Positions 14,226 to 23,037 are shown, counted from the stretch's first letter. The stretch: 64,000 nt of DNA from UMGS1052 sp045580005 (GCA_045580005.1 JAZNMZ010000009.1:31021-95020); one strand, 5' to 3'. Program-made: numbers and translations. Notes: generated from the sequence alone by a model not told the origin.

Positions 14226-15368
14226 ATGAACACATTCAGACTATCTACTCAGGTCTGTTTTGACGAGAATGCACTCGATATTCTTTCTCAATACAAGAAC
14301 TTGAATGCCGTTATTTTTACAGACGCCTTTATGGTAAAGTCAGGTGCTGCTGATAGAATAGCAAAGAAGCTTTCTGGCTGCTCAAGTGTAAAAATTTTTG
14401 GTGAAGTTATGCCTGACCCACCTATCGAGCTTGTAGTCAAGGGACTCAGATTTCTCCTTGATGCAAATGCTGATATCATAGTAGCTCTCGGAGGCGGCTC
14501 ATCAATTGATGCTGCCAAAGCGGTACTTCTAATGGCAAAAAGTTCAGGTAAAAAGCAGAATATCAAACTTGTGGCAATACCGACAACAAGCGGTACAGGC
14601 TCTGAGGTTACTCAGTTCTCTGTTATTACAGATAAGCAGGCAGGTGTCAAGTATCCTCTTGTACATGAGGCTTTACAGCCGGATGTTGCGATTCTTGACG
14701 CAGAGCTTGTGCGCACCGCTCCCCCGTCGGTAACTGCAGATACAGGATTTGATGTTATCACACACGCTCTTGAGGCATATATTTCTACAAAAGCAAACGA
14801 ATTCTCTGACGCTCTTGCGGAAAAAGCTCTTGAGCTTGCCTTTGAATATCTGCCGCAGGCATACAAGGACGGCAATGATCTTGTTGCAAGAGAAAAAATG
14901 CATAAAGCCTCTTGCCTTGCAGGAATGGCATTTAACACCGTAAGTCTTGGGGTCAATCACGGTATTGCTCACGCGCTCGGTGCGAAGTTCCATATTCCTC
15001 ACGGAAGAGCAAATGCAATGCTCCTGCCGCATGTTATGAAGTTCAACGCTGACCTGTCAAACAACTTTGACACAGCTGAATACACTGTAACTGCAAAGAA
15101 GCTGGCTAAAATAGCAAAAATCATTGGACTCAATGCAACAAACACGCATTTTGCTGTCGTATCTCTTATAAAGCATATTCAGAGCTTGGAAAAAATATCA
15201 GGCATTCCCTCTACCCTTGCCGAAGCAAAGGTATCAAAAGAGGATTATCTCGCTCAAAAGGATTCTATTATTAACAGTGCCCTTAACGATGCATGTACCG
15301 CGACCAATCCTCGCGAGATGACAGCACAGGGTGTTGAAAGTATCTTAAATTGTATTGCAACTTATTAA
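14226..15368 (+). CDS. Iron-containing alcohol dehydrogenase (PduQ/FucO-like)
   Basis: A 380-residue group III alcohol dehydrogenase, with ATG after AAAGGAA. It has the nucleotide motif GGGSSIDAAKAV, a TTSGTGSEVT loop, and metal-binding motifs THALEAY and HGIAHALGAKFHIPHGR. It could reduce L-lactaldehyde to 1,2-propanediol (FucO role) or propionaldehyde to 1-propanol (PduQ role). The presence of a separate encapsulated zinc ADH makes the lactaldehyde role attractive here (inference). No targeting extension is obvious. Last gene of the BMC operon, followed by a strong terminator. Confidence 0.9.
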   Translation: MNTFRLSTQVCFDENALDILSQYKNLNAVIFTDAFMVKSGAADRIAKKLSGCSSVKIFGEVMPDPPIELVVKGLRFLLDANADIIVALGGGSSIDAAKAVLLMAKSSGKKQNIKLVAIPTTSGTGSEVTQFSVITDKQAGVKYPLVHEALQPDVAILDAELVRTAPPSVTADTGFDVITHALEAYISTKANEFSDALAEKALELAFEYLPQAYKDGNDLVAREKMHKASCLAGMAFNTVSLGVNHGIAHALGAKFHIPHGRANAMLLPHVMKFNADLSNNFDTAEYTVTAKKLAKIAKIIGLNATNTHFAVVSLIKHIQSLEKISGIPSTLAEAKVSKEDYLAQKDSIINSALNDACTATNPREMTAQGVESILNCIATY

Positions 15369-15390
15369 TACAGTTTTAGAATTAACCTGT

Positions 15391-15422
15391 CAAAAAATGT
15401 CCGGGCACTCCGGACTTTTTTG
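15391..15422 (+). terminator. Terminator of the BMC operon
   Basis: GTCCGG-GCACT-CCGGAC followed by six T, about 30 bases after the iron ADH stop codon. Marks the end of the microcompartment transcription unit. Confidence 0.9.
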
Positions 15423-15448
15423 ATATATCAATTTTTCAGGAGCAAACT

Positions 15449-16018
15449 ATGAACTTCAAACAGGAATTTATCGACATATTCAGGAATGTCGTAAAAAGAA
15501 ACGGGGCGAGCGAGCTTTTAGAGTGGCTCCAGACAACAGACTTTTTTACAGCTCCTGCCAGCTCCAGGTTTCACTGTGCCTATGAGGGCGGTCTGTGTGA
15601 GCACAGCCTTAATGTATACAAGGCTATGATCTCGCATTTCAACAACAGCCAGGACAGTGAATCCATGGCAATATGTGCTCTTCTGCACGATTTGTGCAAA
15701 GCAGAATTCTATAAAACAAGCTTCAGAAATGTAAAAGACGAAGCCACCGGAAAATGGGAAAAGGTCCCATATTACACCATAGAAGACAAATATCCTTTTG
15801 GTCATGGTGAAAAATCTGTATTTCTTATCGAGAGATTTATGAAGCTCAAGGTAGATGAAGCAATTGCCATAAGATGGCACATGGGTGGTTTTGACGACGC
15901 TGCGCGCGGCGGCAGCTTTGCTGTCAGCGGAGCTTTTGAGAAATATCCTCTTGCAGCTATGCTTCACATCGCAGATATCGAGGCTACATATCTTATGGAG
16001 GGCAAAAAAGATGAGTAA
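15449..16018 (+). CDS. HD-domain hydrolase
   Basis: The 189-residue protein follows AGGAG. It shows HD phosphohydrolase motifs: HCAYEGGLCEHSLNVY, the central LLHDLCKAEFY, and later RWHMGGFDD, so metal binding looks intact. Such small HD proteins act on nucleotides or nucleic acid ends; the substrate is unknown. Its stop codon overlaps the start of the NagD-like gene by 8 bases, so the two are translated as a coupled pair. It lies just outside the BMC terminator and is probably unrelated to the compartment. Confidence 0.83.
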   Translation: MNFKQEFIDIFRNVVKRNGASELLEWLQTTDFFTAPASSRFHCAYEGGLCEHSLNVYKAMISHFNNSQDSESMAICALLHDLCKAEFYKTSFRNVKDEATGKWEKVPYYTIEDKYPFGHGEKSVFLIERFMKLKVDEAIAIRWHMGGFDDAARGGSFAVSGAFEKYPLAAMLHIADIEATYLMEGKKDE

Positions 16019-16823
16019 TGTACCTATACTTGACATTGAGTCAAAAAAGGGCTTTATCTGCGACATGGACGGAGTTATCTACCACGGAAACAAGATTCTC
16101 CCCGGAGTAAAAGAATTTGTTCAGTGGCTTCAGAACAACGACAAACGCTTTTTGTTCCTTACAAACAGCAGCGAAAAATCGCCGCTCGAGCTCAGACTCA
16201 AGCTCCAGAGAATGGGTCTTGATGTGTCAGAGGAGCACTTCTACACAAGCGCACTGTCAACTGCACACTTTCTCAAAAAGCAAAAACCGAACTGCACAGC
16301 GTATGTAATCGGCGAGCCAGGACTTGTCAACGCTCTTTATGAGCACGGAATCGTTATGAACGATGTTAATCCCGACTATGTTGTTGTAGGAGAAACAAAA
16401 AATTATAATTATGATAACATCATCAGAGCTGTAAGGCTTGTTTTCGGTGGTGCAAAGCTCATTGGCACCAACCCTGATATGACAGGTCCGTCAGAGCAAG
16501 GAATTGTCCCCGCCTGCCGCGCTTTTGTCGCGCCGATTGAACTCACTACAGGCACACAAGCCTACTATCTCGGAAAGCCTAATCCCCTTATGATGCGCTC
16601 TGCTATCAGAATACTGGGAGTGGCTCCCGAGGACGCTGTAATCGTTGGTGACAGGATGGACACCGATATCATTGCCGGAGTCGAGTCAAGCATAGAAACA
16701 GTGCTTGTGCTCTCTGGAGTTACCTCTCCCGAGGTTCTCAGGACTTTCACCTACCGCCCGACATATATTTACGAAAATGTAGGCGAGATTATAAAGAAGA
16801 TTCCTTCTGAAATCAATAGCTGA
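16011..16823 (+). CDS. NagD-like HAD-IIA phosphatase
   Basis: ATG at 16011 follows GGAGGG within the end of the HD gene; an upstream in-frame start at 15885 would lie wholly inside that gene and is rejected. The 270-residue protein has ICDMDGVIYHG (nucleophile motif), FLTNSSEKS (motif II), and VIVGDRMDTDIIAG (motif IV), which define the NagD/AraL/PGP group of phosphatases acting on nucleotides or sugar phosphates. The coupling with the HD hydrolase suggests a shared clean-up role. Confidence 0.88.
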   Translation: MSNVPILDIESKKGFICDMDGVIYHGNKILPGVKEFVQWLQNNDKRFLFLTNSSEKSPLELRLKLQRMGLDVSEEHFYTSALSTAHFLKKQKPNCTAYVIGEPGLVNALYEHGIVMNDVNPDYVVVGETKNYNYDNIIRAVRLVFGGAKLIGTNPDMTGPSEQGIVPACRAFVAPIELTTGTQAYYLGKPNPLMMRSAIRILGVAPEDAVIVGDRMDTDIIAGVESSIETVLVLSGVTSPEVLRTFTYRPTYIYENVGEIIKKIPSEINS

Positions 16824-16831
16824 CAAATATG

Positions 16832-16862
16832 AAAGACTGCCGCTGTTACGGCAGTCTTTTTA
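16832..16862. terminator. Bidirectional terminator
   Basis: AAAGACTGCCG-CTGTTA-CGGCAGTCTTT with a T run on the plus strand and an A run at its left flank. It sits between two convergent genes and can serve both. Confidence 0.85.
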
Positions 16863-16864
16863 CA

Positions 16865-17218
16865 TTAATAAATTGTGTTTGTTGAATTCTGAGTACCGTT
16901 TATCCCATCATCGAACATTGATGATCCTGTGCCCATACCTCCTGATGAGCCTGAGTCCATACCACCCGATGAGCCTGAACCCATACCGTTATCTGTAGCA
17001 GACCCGTTATAATTGTTTGCTCCATCAACGCCACCGTTGTTGTTAAATCCACTGTTTCCACCGCTTCTTGACATATTTCCGTCAACTACACCGCTATCAT
17101 CATAGGGACTGTCAGTATCGTTTATATTGTTATCCCTTGCTGAGCATGAACATAGCGATATTGCTGTTGCTGCTGTCAGAGCAAGAAGAAGTAACTTTAC
17201 ATTCTTAAAATTTTGCAA
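16865..17218 (-). CDS. Low-complexity Gly/Ser/Asn-rich lipoprotein
   Basis: The likely start is TTG at 17218, about 8 bases after GGAGGTG; an upstream GTG at 17233 overlaps that box. The 117-residue product has a basic N-terminus, a hydrophobic signal segment (KLLLLALTAATAISLCSCS) and a cysteine that could be lipidated. The mature part is made of Asn/Asp/Gly/Ser/Met repeats such as GSSGGM, two copies of a 7-residue-scale unit being visible in DNA at 16920-16990. No fold or catalytic domain can be seen. It is monocistronic. It might be a surface spacer or spore-related protein; function unknown. Confidence 0.7.
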   Translation of the reverse strand: MQNFKNVKLLLLALTAATAISLCSCSARDNNINDTDSPYDDSGVVDGNMSRSGGNSGFNNNGGVDGANNYNGSATDNGMGSGSSGGMDSGSSGGMGTGSSMFDDGINGTQNSTNTIY

Positions 17219-17363
17219 GATTTTCACCTCCACATATATTTTTTTATAAAAGTAAATCTATATTCATCATAAATTATTACATAATGTATTAATTTTTACA
17301 GTGTTACATAAATAGAATTAATTGTGTAAAAATATATATAAAATATTACCTTTGGAGGAAAAA

Positions 17364-18545
17364 ATGAAAAAGAATTATGTAATAAAGACGCTGATTTTAG
17401 TTGTAATTTTCAGCGTTTGTATACCAAGCATCTATGTAATTGCGCTCAATAATAGCGCGCAGGCTGCAGCCACAGGAGTTGCAATGGAACTCAACTCAGC
17501 ATCCGCCTGTCTGATGGAAGCAAAAACAGGTGAGATAATATATGAGCAAAACGCAGATGAGCACCTTGAGCCTGCTTCGGTAACAAAGGTTATGAGTGTT
17601 CTCCTTATCTATGAAGCTCTTACAAACGGACAGATAAAAAAAGAAGATATGGTAACAGCAAGTATGCAAGCTTCGCAAATGGGCGGCTCACAGATATGGC
17701 TCGAGTACGGTGAGCAAATGTCTGTTGACGATATGCTCAAGGCGATACTTGTGGTTTCTGCAAATGACTGTACTGTTGCTATGGCAGAGCACATTGCAGG
17801 CAGTGAGCTGGCATTTGTTTCGCTGATGAATGAAAAAGCAAATAAGCTTGGTATGAATAACACAGTGTTTATGAACAGTACAGGTCTTCCTCAGGACGGA
17901 CACTATACCTGTGCGCGTGATATTGCGATTATGACAAGGGAGCTATTAAAGTATGAGGATGTCTTTAACTATACAACTATATGGATAGACTCACTGCGCG
18001 GCGGAGAATTCGGTCTTTCAAATACAAATAAGCTAATAAGATTCTACCCCGGTGCAAACGGTATGAAAACAGGATTTACCGACAATGCAGGATATTGCCT
18101 TTCAGGCACTGCAAAAAGAGATAATATGCAGCTGATTGCTGCTGTTATGAATGCTGATACTTCTGACAAGCGTTTTGAAGACGCTAAGAAGCTGTTTGAC
18201 TACGGTTTTGCCAACTTCTCCATCTACGACATCCCCCAGAACACAATCACTCCTATACCCGTCAGAGGTGGCGTGAGCGAATATTTAAATGTAGAGTACT
18301 ACGGCAACAGCGGCTCGGTGCTTGTTGCAAAAGGCAGAGAGTCGCTTGTGGAAACTGTTCCTGAGCTGCCCGAAAAAATCGACGCTCCAATAAAAAAAGG
18401 TGATGTAATCGGTCAGGTACACTTTGTTCTACAGGGTGAGGAAATACTATCGCTCAATGTTATTGCAAAAGAAGATGTTGACAGAATTGACCTATGGGGT
18501 ATTTTTAAAAAGCTATTGTCAAAGGCAGTTAGTATAGGCAATTAA
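17364..18545 (+). CDS. D-alanyl-D-alanine carboxypeptidase (DacF/PBP5-like, S11)
   Basis: ATG at 17364 follows TTTGGAGG; the upstream ATG at 17322 has no box. The 393-residue protein has an N-terminal signal/anchor (residues 6-26), then the serine peptidase triad of family S11: SxxK in EPASVTKVMS, SxN in VSANDCTVA and KTG in GMKTGFTDNAGY. It trims the terminal D-Ala from peptidoglycan stem peptides. A C-terminal beta domain (about 285-365) and a final hydrophobic/amphipathic helix fit the PBP5 type. In Clostridia such enzymes include the sporulation DacF; this copy cannot be assigned further. Confidence 0.9.
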   Translation: MKKNYVIKTLILVVIFSVCIPSIYVIALNNSAQAAATGVAMELNSASACLMEAKTGEIIYEQNADEHLEPASVTKVMSVLLIYEALTNGQIKKEDMVTASMQASQMGGSQIWLEYGEQMSVDDMLKAILVVSANDCTVAMAEHIAGSELAFVSLMNEKANKLGMNNTVFMNSTGLPQDGHYTCARDIAIMTRELLKYEDVFNYTTIWIDSLRGGEFGLSNTNKLIRFYPGANGMKTGFTDNAGYCLSGTAKRDNMQLIAAVMNADTSDKRFEDAKKLFDYGFANFSIYDIPQNTITPIPVRGGVSEYLNVEYYGNSGSVLVAKGRESLVETVPELPEKIDAPIKKGDVIGQVHFVLQGEEILSLNVIAKEDVDRIDLWGIFKKLLSKAVSIGN

Positions 18546-18575
18546 CACGGAACGGATATTGTTCACATTTGCTTC

Positions 18576-18604
18576 TTGAATTTTCCGATAAAATGATTTA
18601 TAAT
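18576..18604 (+). promoter_or_regulatory. Sigma-A promoter of pgi
   Basis: TTGAAT (18576-18581), 17-base spacer, TATAAT (18599-18604), about 45 bases before the pgi start codon. Confidence 0.85.
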
Positions 18605-18650
18605 ATTGTTAGAGAAGTATTTTTATATTATACATCAAGGAGGACATACT

Positions 18651-20000
18651 ATGGCTATCAGATGCAAAGCAGACTATCTCAAGAACTTTGTGTCGCAAAG
18701 CGACATAGACGCATTTATTCCTAAAATGGAAAAAGCCCACGAAGCACTTGTGAACAAATCCGGCGCAGGTAACGATTTTCTCGGATGGTACGATCTGCCT
18801 GTCAATTATGACAAAGTTGAATTTGAGAGAATAAAGGCTGCAGCAGAAAAAATCAAAAAGGAAAGCGACATTTTTATTGCAATTGGTATCGGCGGTTCGT
18901 ATCTCGGTGCGAGAGCCGCAATTGAATTTATCAAGTCTCCGAATTACAACGCTCTTTCCAAAAACACTCCTGACATCTATTTCGCAGGTAACTCTATCAG
19001 TTCCTCTGCTCTTTCGGATCTTCTTAAAATCTGCGAAGGTAAGGACATTTCAGTTAATGTTATTTCAAAATCCGGCACAACAACTGAACCCGGTGTTGCT
19101 TTCCGCGTATTTAAAGAACTCCTTGAGAAAAAGTACGGCAAGCAGGAGGCCGCCAAGAGAATTTACATAACAACAGACAAGGCTCGCGGCAACCTCAAAA
19201 AGTTTGCCGATTCCAATGGATGTGAAACCTTTGTTATTCCTGACGATGTAGGCGGAAGATTCTCTGTTCTTACAGCCTGTGGACTTCTGCCTATAGCAGT
19301 TGCTGGTGCAGATATTGACGCAATTATGGCAGGCGCAAAGGAAGCGTATGATTCGCTCAAAGTTTGTGACATCACAAAGAATGACGCATACAAGTATGCT
19401 GTACTCAGAAATGTTTTGCTCGCAAAGGGCAAGGTTATGGAGATTATGGCCTGTTATGAGCCTTCATGGCAGTATATGAACGAATGGTGGAAGCAGCTGT
19501 ACGGCGAGAGCGAGGGAAAAGACGGAAAGGGCATCTTCCCCGCTTCAGTTATTTACTCGACAGACCTGCACTCTCTCGGTCAGATAATACAGGAGGGTCA
19601 GAGAAATATTTTCGAAACAGTTATCGACATCAGAAAGTCTAATGATACGGTACTTATTCCTGATGACAGTGAAAATATCGACGGTATGAACTTTTTATCA
19701 GGCAAAGAGCTTCAGTTTGTAAACGAAAAGGCGTATCTTGGAACTCTCTTTGCTCATCTTGACGGCGGTGTACCCAACATTATTCTTGAGCTTGATTCAA
19801 GGAGCGAGAAAGATTACGGATATCTTGTATATTTCTTTGAACTTGCTTGTGCAATTTCAGGATATATACTTGGAGTTAATCCCTTTAATCAGCCCGGCGT
19901 TGAAGCATACAAAAAGAATATGTTTGCTCTTCTCGGAAAACCCGGAGATGAGAACACAGCAAGAAAAGCCGAACTCGATAAGCTCATGGCTAGCTTCTGA
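18651..20000 (+). CDS. pgi: Glucose-6-phosphate isomerase
   Basis: ATG at 18651 follows AAGGAGG; the upstream TTG at 18606 lies at the transcription start and is not used. The 449-residue length is typical of the Gram-positive type. Signature DVGGRFSVLTACGLLP and the C-terminal signature GVEAYKKNMFALLG are both present, along with the sugar-phosphate loop SKSGTTTEPG. It interconverts glucose-6-phosphate and fructose-6-phosphate in glycolysis. It has its own consensus promoter and is a single-gene unit. Confidence 0.96.
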   Translation: MAIRCKADYLKNFVSQSDIDAFIPKMEKAHEALVNKSGAGNDFLGWYDLPVNYDKVEFERIKAAAEKIKKESDIFIAIGIGGSYLGARAAIEFIKSPNYNALSKNTPDIYFAGNSISSSALSDLLKICEGKDISVNVISKSGTTTEPGVAFRVFKELLEKKYGKQEAAKRIYITTDKARGNLKKFADSNGCETFVIPDDVGGRFSVLTACGLLPIAVAGADIDAIMAGAKEAYDSLKVCDITKNDAYKYAVLRNVLLAKGKVMEIMACYEPSWQYMNEWWKQLYGESEGKDGKGIFPASVIYSTDLHSLGQIIQEGQRNIFETVIDIRKSNDTVLIPDDSENIDGMNFLSGKELQFVNEKAYLGTLFAHLDGGVPNIILELDSRSEKDYGYLVYFFELACAISGYILGVNPFNQPGVEAYKKNMFALLGKPGDENTARKAELDKLMASF

Positions 20001-20016
20001 TAAATTTGATACAAAA

Positions 20017-20046
20017 ATGGCACCGACTCAAATCGGTGCCATAATT
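20017..20046. terminator. Terminator shared by pgi and the convergent P-loop gene
   Basis: ATGGCACCGA-CTCAAA-TCGGTGCCAT, a 10-bp stem, with short T/A-rich flanks on both sides. Confidence 0.75.
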
Positions 20047-20054
20047 TTGTCATT

Positions 20055-20465
20055 TTATGCGAGATAGGGTTTTAAAGCTTCGGGAATCTTTTCAACCTCA
20101 ACAGAAGCTGTGAGAGTGAAGTTAATCTTTTCTTTTTCAAGAAGAGGATTAATCTTTTCTACGAAAGTATCAAATCCCTCCATGTCATTCTTACAAATCT
20201 TGAGAGCAGAGTCAATAAAGAGATCTGTAATGTCATAGTTTGCAGCAAGGATACCGCAAATGAAACCATAGAGCTTTTCCCAGTCATCAACATCATAAGT
20301 TGTAGTGTCAATAAGTCTTGCCTTATGTGTGATTTCGTGCATAAGCTTTGTGCCCTGTTCTATACAAACAACACTGCCGTTTGCGTTGGTAGCAGCTGCG
20401 TTAACCATTTCGATAAGATGTTTTGTTTTTCCCGAACCTTTAAGTCCTGCGAAAATCTTGAGCAT
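20055..20465 (-). CDS. Small P-loop NTPase of unknown function
   Basis: The 136-residue protein starts at ATG 20465 after CGGAGG. Its N-terminus carries a Walker A motif, FAGLKGSGKTKH, in a thymidylate-kinase-like or DnaA-like setting, and a possible Walker B in ITDLFIDSALK. Conserved acidic and Lys-rich stretches fill the rest; no second domain is visible. I know it only as a conserved hypothetical protein of Clostridia. It is a single gene with its own consensus promoter. Confidence 0.7.
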   Translation of the reverse strand: MLKIFAGLKGSGKTKHLIEMVNAAATNANGSVVCIEQGTKLMHEITHKARLIDTTTYDVDDWEKLYGFICGILAANYDITDLFIDSALKICKNDMEGFDTFVEKINPLLEKEKINFTLTASVEVEKIPEALKPYLA

Positions 20466-20518
20466 AGTAAATACCTCCGTGATGTAAATTGATAATTATT
20501 GTTATTATCTTGTGTAAT

Positions 20519-20547
20519 ATTGTACACCAATTTATGAGATTTGTCAA
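20519..20547 (-). promoter_or_regulatory. Sigma-A promoter of the P-loop gene
   Basis: On the minus strand: TTGACA (20547-20542), 17-base spacer, TACAAT (20524-20519), about 54 bases before the start codon. Confidence 0.85.
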
Positions 20548-20650
20548 TAATTTTATTATCAAAACCACAACTTTTGTACATTTAGACAAAATATTGTGAA
20601 AAAGTTTGTTAAATCCGATAAAAAAGCATATACATAAGAGAAAATTTATA

Positions 20651-21187
20651 TTATTCCTCTTCTGTTGGAACTATCAGACCATACTCCCCGCCTTCTCTTG
20701 AATATACAAGATTAATCTCACCGGAGCCTATGTTTTTAAACATATAGAAGCTATGCCCAAGCAGATTCATCTGAAGCACCGCATCTTCTGGTGACATCTC
20801 TGTAAGAGTAAAATTCTTAACCTTGGTAATGTTGATTGCGTCCTCTTCAAAGTCATCAAGACTGCCATCGCTCATAAACTCTTCAAAAGCATTTTCTCTG
20901 AGTCTTTTAGCGAGCTTTGTCTTATTCTTTCTGATCTGACGCTCCAACAATTCCACAGCCTCATACAAAGCTGTTACTGCGTCCTCGTTCTCTTCTTCTG
21001 CTCTGAAAATAGTGCCCTTATAAAATATTGTGATTTCTATTCTTGCAAGAGTTCGTCTTGTACTGAGTGTTACATTGGCAACTACTTCTGATGGAAAAAA
21101 TTTGTCGAGCTTTGAAATTTTGCGCTCGATGATTGCTCTCATCTTGTCAGATGTTTCGAACTTTCTGTTAGTGATAACCAACTTCAT
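20651..21187 (-). CDS. hpf: Ribosome hibernation promoting factor, long form
   Basis: ATG at 21187 follows AGGAGG and gives 178 residues; the longer frame to 21241 is excluded by this site. Residues 1-100 form the HPF/RaiA domain (MKLVITNRKFETSDKMRAII, then YKGTIFRAEEENEDAVTALY). The C-terminal domain from about 122 (ITKVKNFTLTEMSPEDAVLQ) is the dimerising part that joins two 70S ribosomes into inactive 100S particles in stationary phase. Monocistronic, with a promoter at 21272-21300. Confidence 0.95.
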   Translation of the reverse strand: MKLVITNRKFETSDKMRAIIERKISKLDKFFPSEVVANVTLSTRRTLARIEITIFYKGTIFRAEEENEDAVTALYEAVELLERQIRKNKTKLAKRLRENAFEEFMSDGSLDDFEEDAINITKVKNFTLTEMSPEDAVLQMNLLGHSFYMFKNIGSGEINLVYSREGGEYGLIVPTEEE

Positions 21188-21271
21188 ACTGTGCCTCCTG
21201 TGTTCCGCCTGAAATGAATATTTTCGGAGCTGAATTTTCAAGAAACAAGAAATATCTCATCTCTTGACTAT

Positions 21272-21300
21272 ATTATAACATAAAACTTGCATTTTGTAAA
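21272..21300 (-). promoter_or_regulatory. Sigma-A promoter of hpf
   Basis: Minus strand TTTACA (21300-21295), 17-base spacer, TATAAT (21277-21272); about 85 bases before the hpf start. Confidence 0.8.
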
Positions 21301-21368
21301 GGTTTTTTATGCAAAATATACATATTTTTTCAAAATAAATATTATATTACACAGAAATTCACTTTTTT

Positions 21369-22214
21369 TCAGATAACACAGCTCGCATGTCTTGTAACAT
21401 GGCATCCTATATTGACTGCACACGGAAGACCTGCAATGTGAGTAGGATAATACTCAATATTCACAGCAAGAGCTGTTGTACTTCCTCCAAAGCCCTGAGG
21501 ACCGATTCCGCTGCTGTTTATTCTGTCAAGAATCTTCTTTTCAAGCTGTGCATACTTTTCGTTGCTGTTTGCCACGCTGACATCACGACAAAGAGCAATT
21601 TTGGAAAGTAGTGCACAGTATTCAAAGTCTCCGCCGATACCAACGCCTACAACAACGGGAGGACACGGATTACTTCCTGCAGAAATCACAGTGTTTACAA
21701 CAAAATCTGCAACATCATCAGGGGTGGCAGAAGGAGTAAACATTTTTATCGCGCTCATATTCTCACTGCCAAAGCCTTTAGGTGCTGCGGTAATCTTGAT
21801 CTTGTCACCGTCAACTATCTTTGTATGTAAGACAGCCGGCGTGTTATCGTTTGTGTTTAATCTTTCAAAAAGAGGTTCCGACACTATTGATTTGCGAAGA
21901 TAGCCCTGCTCATACGCAGCGCGTACGCCCTCGTTTACAGCTTTTTCGAGGCTGGCCCCCGTAAGTGATACCTCTTGCCCTATTTCAAGAAATACTACCG
22001 CCATGCCGGTATCCTGGCATATCGGAACATTAGTCTTGACCGATGCGTCACAGTTATCTATCATTTTGCCAAGAATACTTACAGCAATATCTTCTTGCTC
22101 AGTATCAATACTCTCTTTAATCTTTTCGGTAAGGCTTTGAGGCAACGAATAGTTTGCTTTTATAAAAAGCTCTGTAATCTTTTCAACAATAACCTTTGTG
22201 TCAATTTTTCTCAT
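21369..22214 (-). CDS. Class I fumarase / L-tartrate dehydratase type alpha subunit
   Basis: The 281-residue protein starts after GGAG. It matches the alpha (N-terminal) half of Fe-S fumarases: NVPICQDTGMAVVFLEIG holds the first cluster cysteine, PCPPVVVGVGIGG the second, and GCHVTRHASC the third. It hydrates fumarate to malate together with a beta subunit. In most Clostridia the beta gene is adjacent, but here neither neighbour encodes it, so the partner must lie elsewhere. It is the last gene after yabQ-divIC. Confidence 0.9.
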   Translation of the reverse strand: MRKIDTKVIVEKITELFIKANYSLPQSLTEKIKESIDTEQEDIAVSILGKMIDNCDASVKTNVPICQDTGMAVVFLEIGQEVSLTGASLEKAVNEGVRAAYEQGYLRKSIVSEPLFERLNTNDNTPAVLHTKIVDGDKIKITAAPKGFGSENMSAIKMFTPSATPDDVADFVVNTVISAGSNPCPPVVVGVGIGGDFEYCALLSKIALCRDVSVANSNEKYAQLEKKILDRINSSGIGPQGFGGSTTALAVNIEYYPTHIAGLPCAVNIGCHVTRHASCVI

Positions 22215-22227
22215 TTATATCTCCGTA

Positions 22228-22518
22228 TCAATTCTCGGGTATGTCGCTGTTATAAACTTCTGAATTCGGGTCGTTATATCCGAGCTTGTCTTTCGCAAGT
22301 TCTTTTTTGAATTCATCAGTTCCGGCTCTGTCAAGCTGGTCCTGAAGTCTTTCTACCTCTATTCTGGCCTGTGTAAGCTGGTCATGAAGTTTGTCCGTGT
22401 TCTCTCTGAGTTCATTAAGCTCCATCTGCAACCTTAATGATGCAATTATAAGTATTACAACAATAGCGCAAATTGCGACAGCAACAAGTTTTGAGCCTTT
22501 TTTAAAATTCCTTTTCAT
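22228..22518 (-). CDS. divIC: Septum formation initiator (DivIC/FtsB family)
   Basis: 96 residues: a short basic cytoplasmic tail, one membrane helix (about 10-28), then a coiled coil (LNELRENTDKLHDQLTQARI to LDRAG) and the typical KDKLGYNDPNSEV end. This is the DivIC/FtsB pattern: a bitopic protein that joins FtsL in the divisome. Position after yabQ matches the order in B. subtilis. Confidence 0.9.
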   Translation of the reverse strand: MKRNFKKGSKLVAVAICAIVVILIIASLRLQMELNELRENTDKLHDQLTQARIEVERLQDQLDRAGTDEFKKELAKDKLGYNDPNSEVYNSDIPEN

Positions 22519-22524
22519 ATCAAA

Positions 22525-23037
22525 TTAACCTTTTTCCAATATATTAAATCCAACTGCGGCAAGCCGCGTAAATTTCTTTTTTTCCTTATTATATTTATGC
22601 TCGCAGGAAGCCCTGACATATAGAGGCAGAAGCTTCTTGTACATAAAGCCTACTGCTCCCAACAAGCGATTCGCAGGATAAAGAATTAGCATGCAGGCTC
22701 TTTTTATGAGCACCAAAGCCAATTCAAACATCTTTTGAATAATAGGTCGCAAAAACTTTCCCGCAGTTTTTCTGTATAAGAATATTCCGCAGAAGAAAAT
22801 AAAGAGATTGTACCACCTTATCTTGCCGTGATTATATTCAAGAGCAAAGAAAAACAAAATTAAAAAAAGCACGACCGTTAAAATAAAATCATCAAGTGCG
22901 CTGATAATCCTATTTTTACTGAAAAATATATTTTTGACAGCTAAAATGTCAAAAAATATACCGCCTATTAATCCCAGAACAGCCGAATAAACCACAAAGG
23001 GCAACTGATTTTCCATCAAAAACACATTGTCACTCAT
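22525..23037 (-). CDS. yabQ: Spore cortex protein YabQ
   Basis: 170 residues with several membrane helices at the N-terminus (VVYSAVLGLIGGIFFDIL and ILTVVLFLILFFFAL) and a basic C-terminal half. It fits YabQ, a mother-cell membrane protein needed for cortex formation. The start overlaps the yabP end by 8 bases, showing translational coupling. Confidence 0.88.
   Translation of the reverse strand: MSDNVFLMENQLPFVVYSAVLGLIGGIFFDILAVKNIFFSKNRIISALDDFILTVVLFLILFFFALEYNHGKIRWYNLFIFFCGIFLYRKTAGKFLRPIIQKMFELALVLIKRACMLILYPANRLLGAVGFMYKKLLPLYVRASCEHKYNKEKKKFTRLAAVGFNILEKG

Noticed and set aside
15885..16010. N-terminal extension of the NagD-like protein
   Set aside because: It is wholly within the HD-domain gene; ATG 16011 has a proper binding site and starts right before the catalytic domain.
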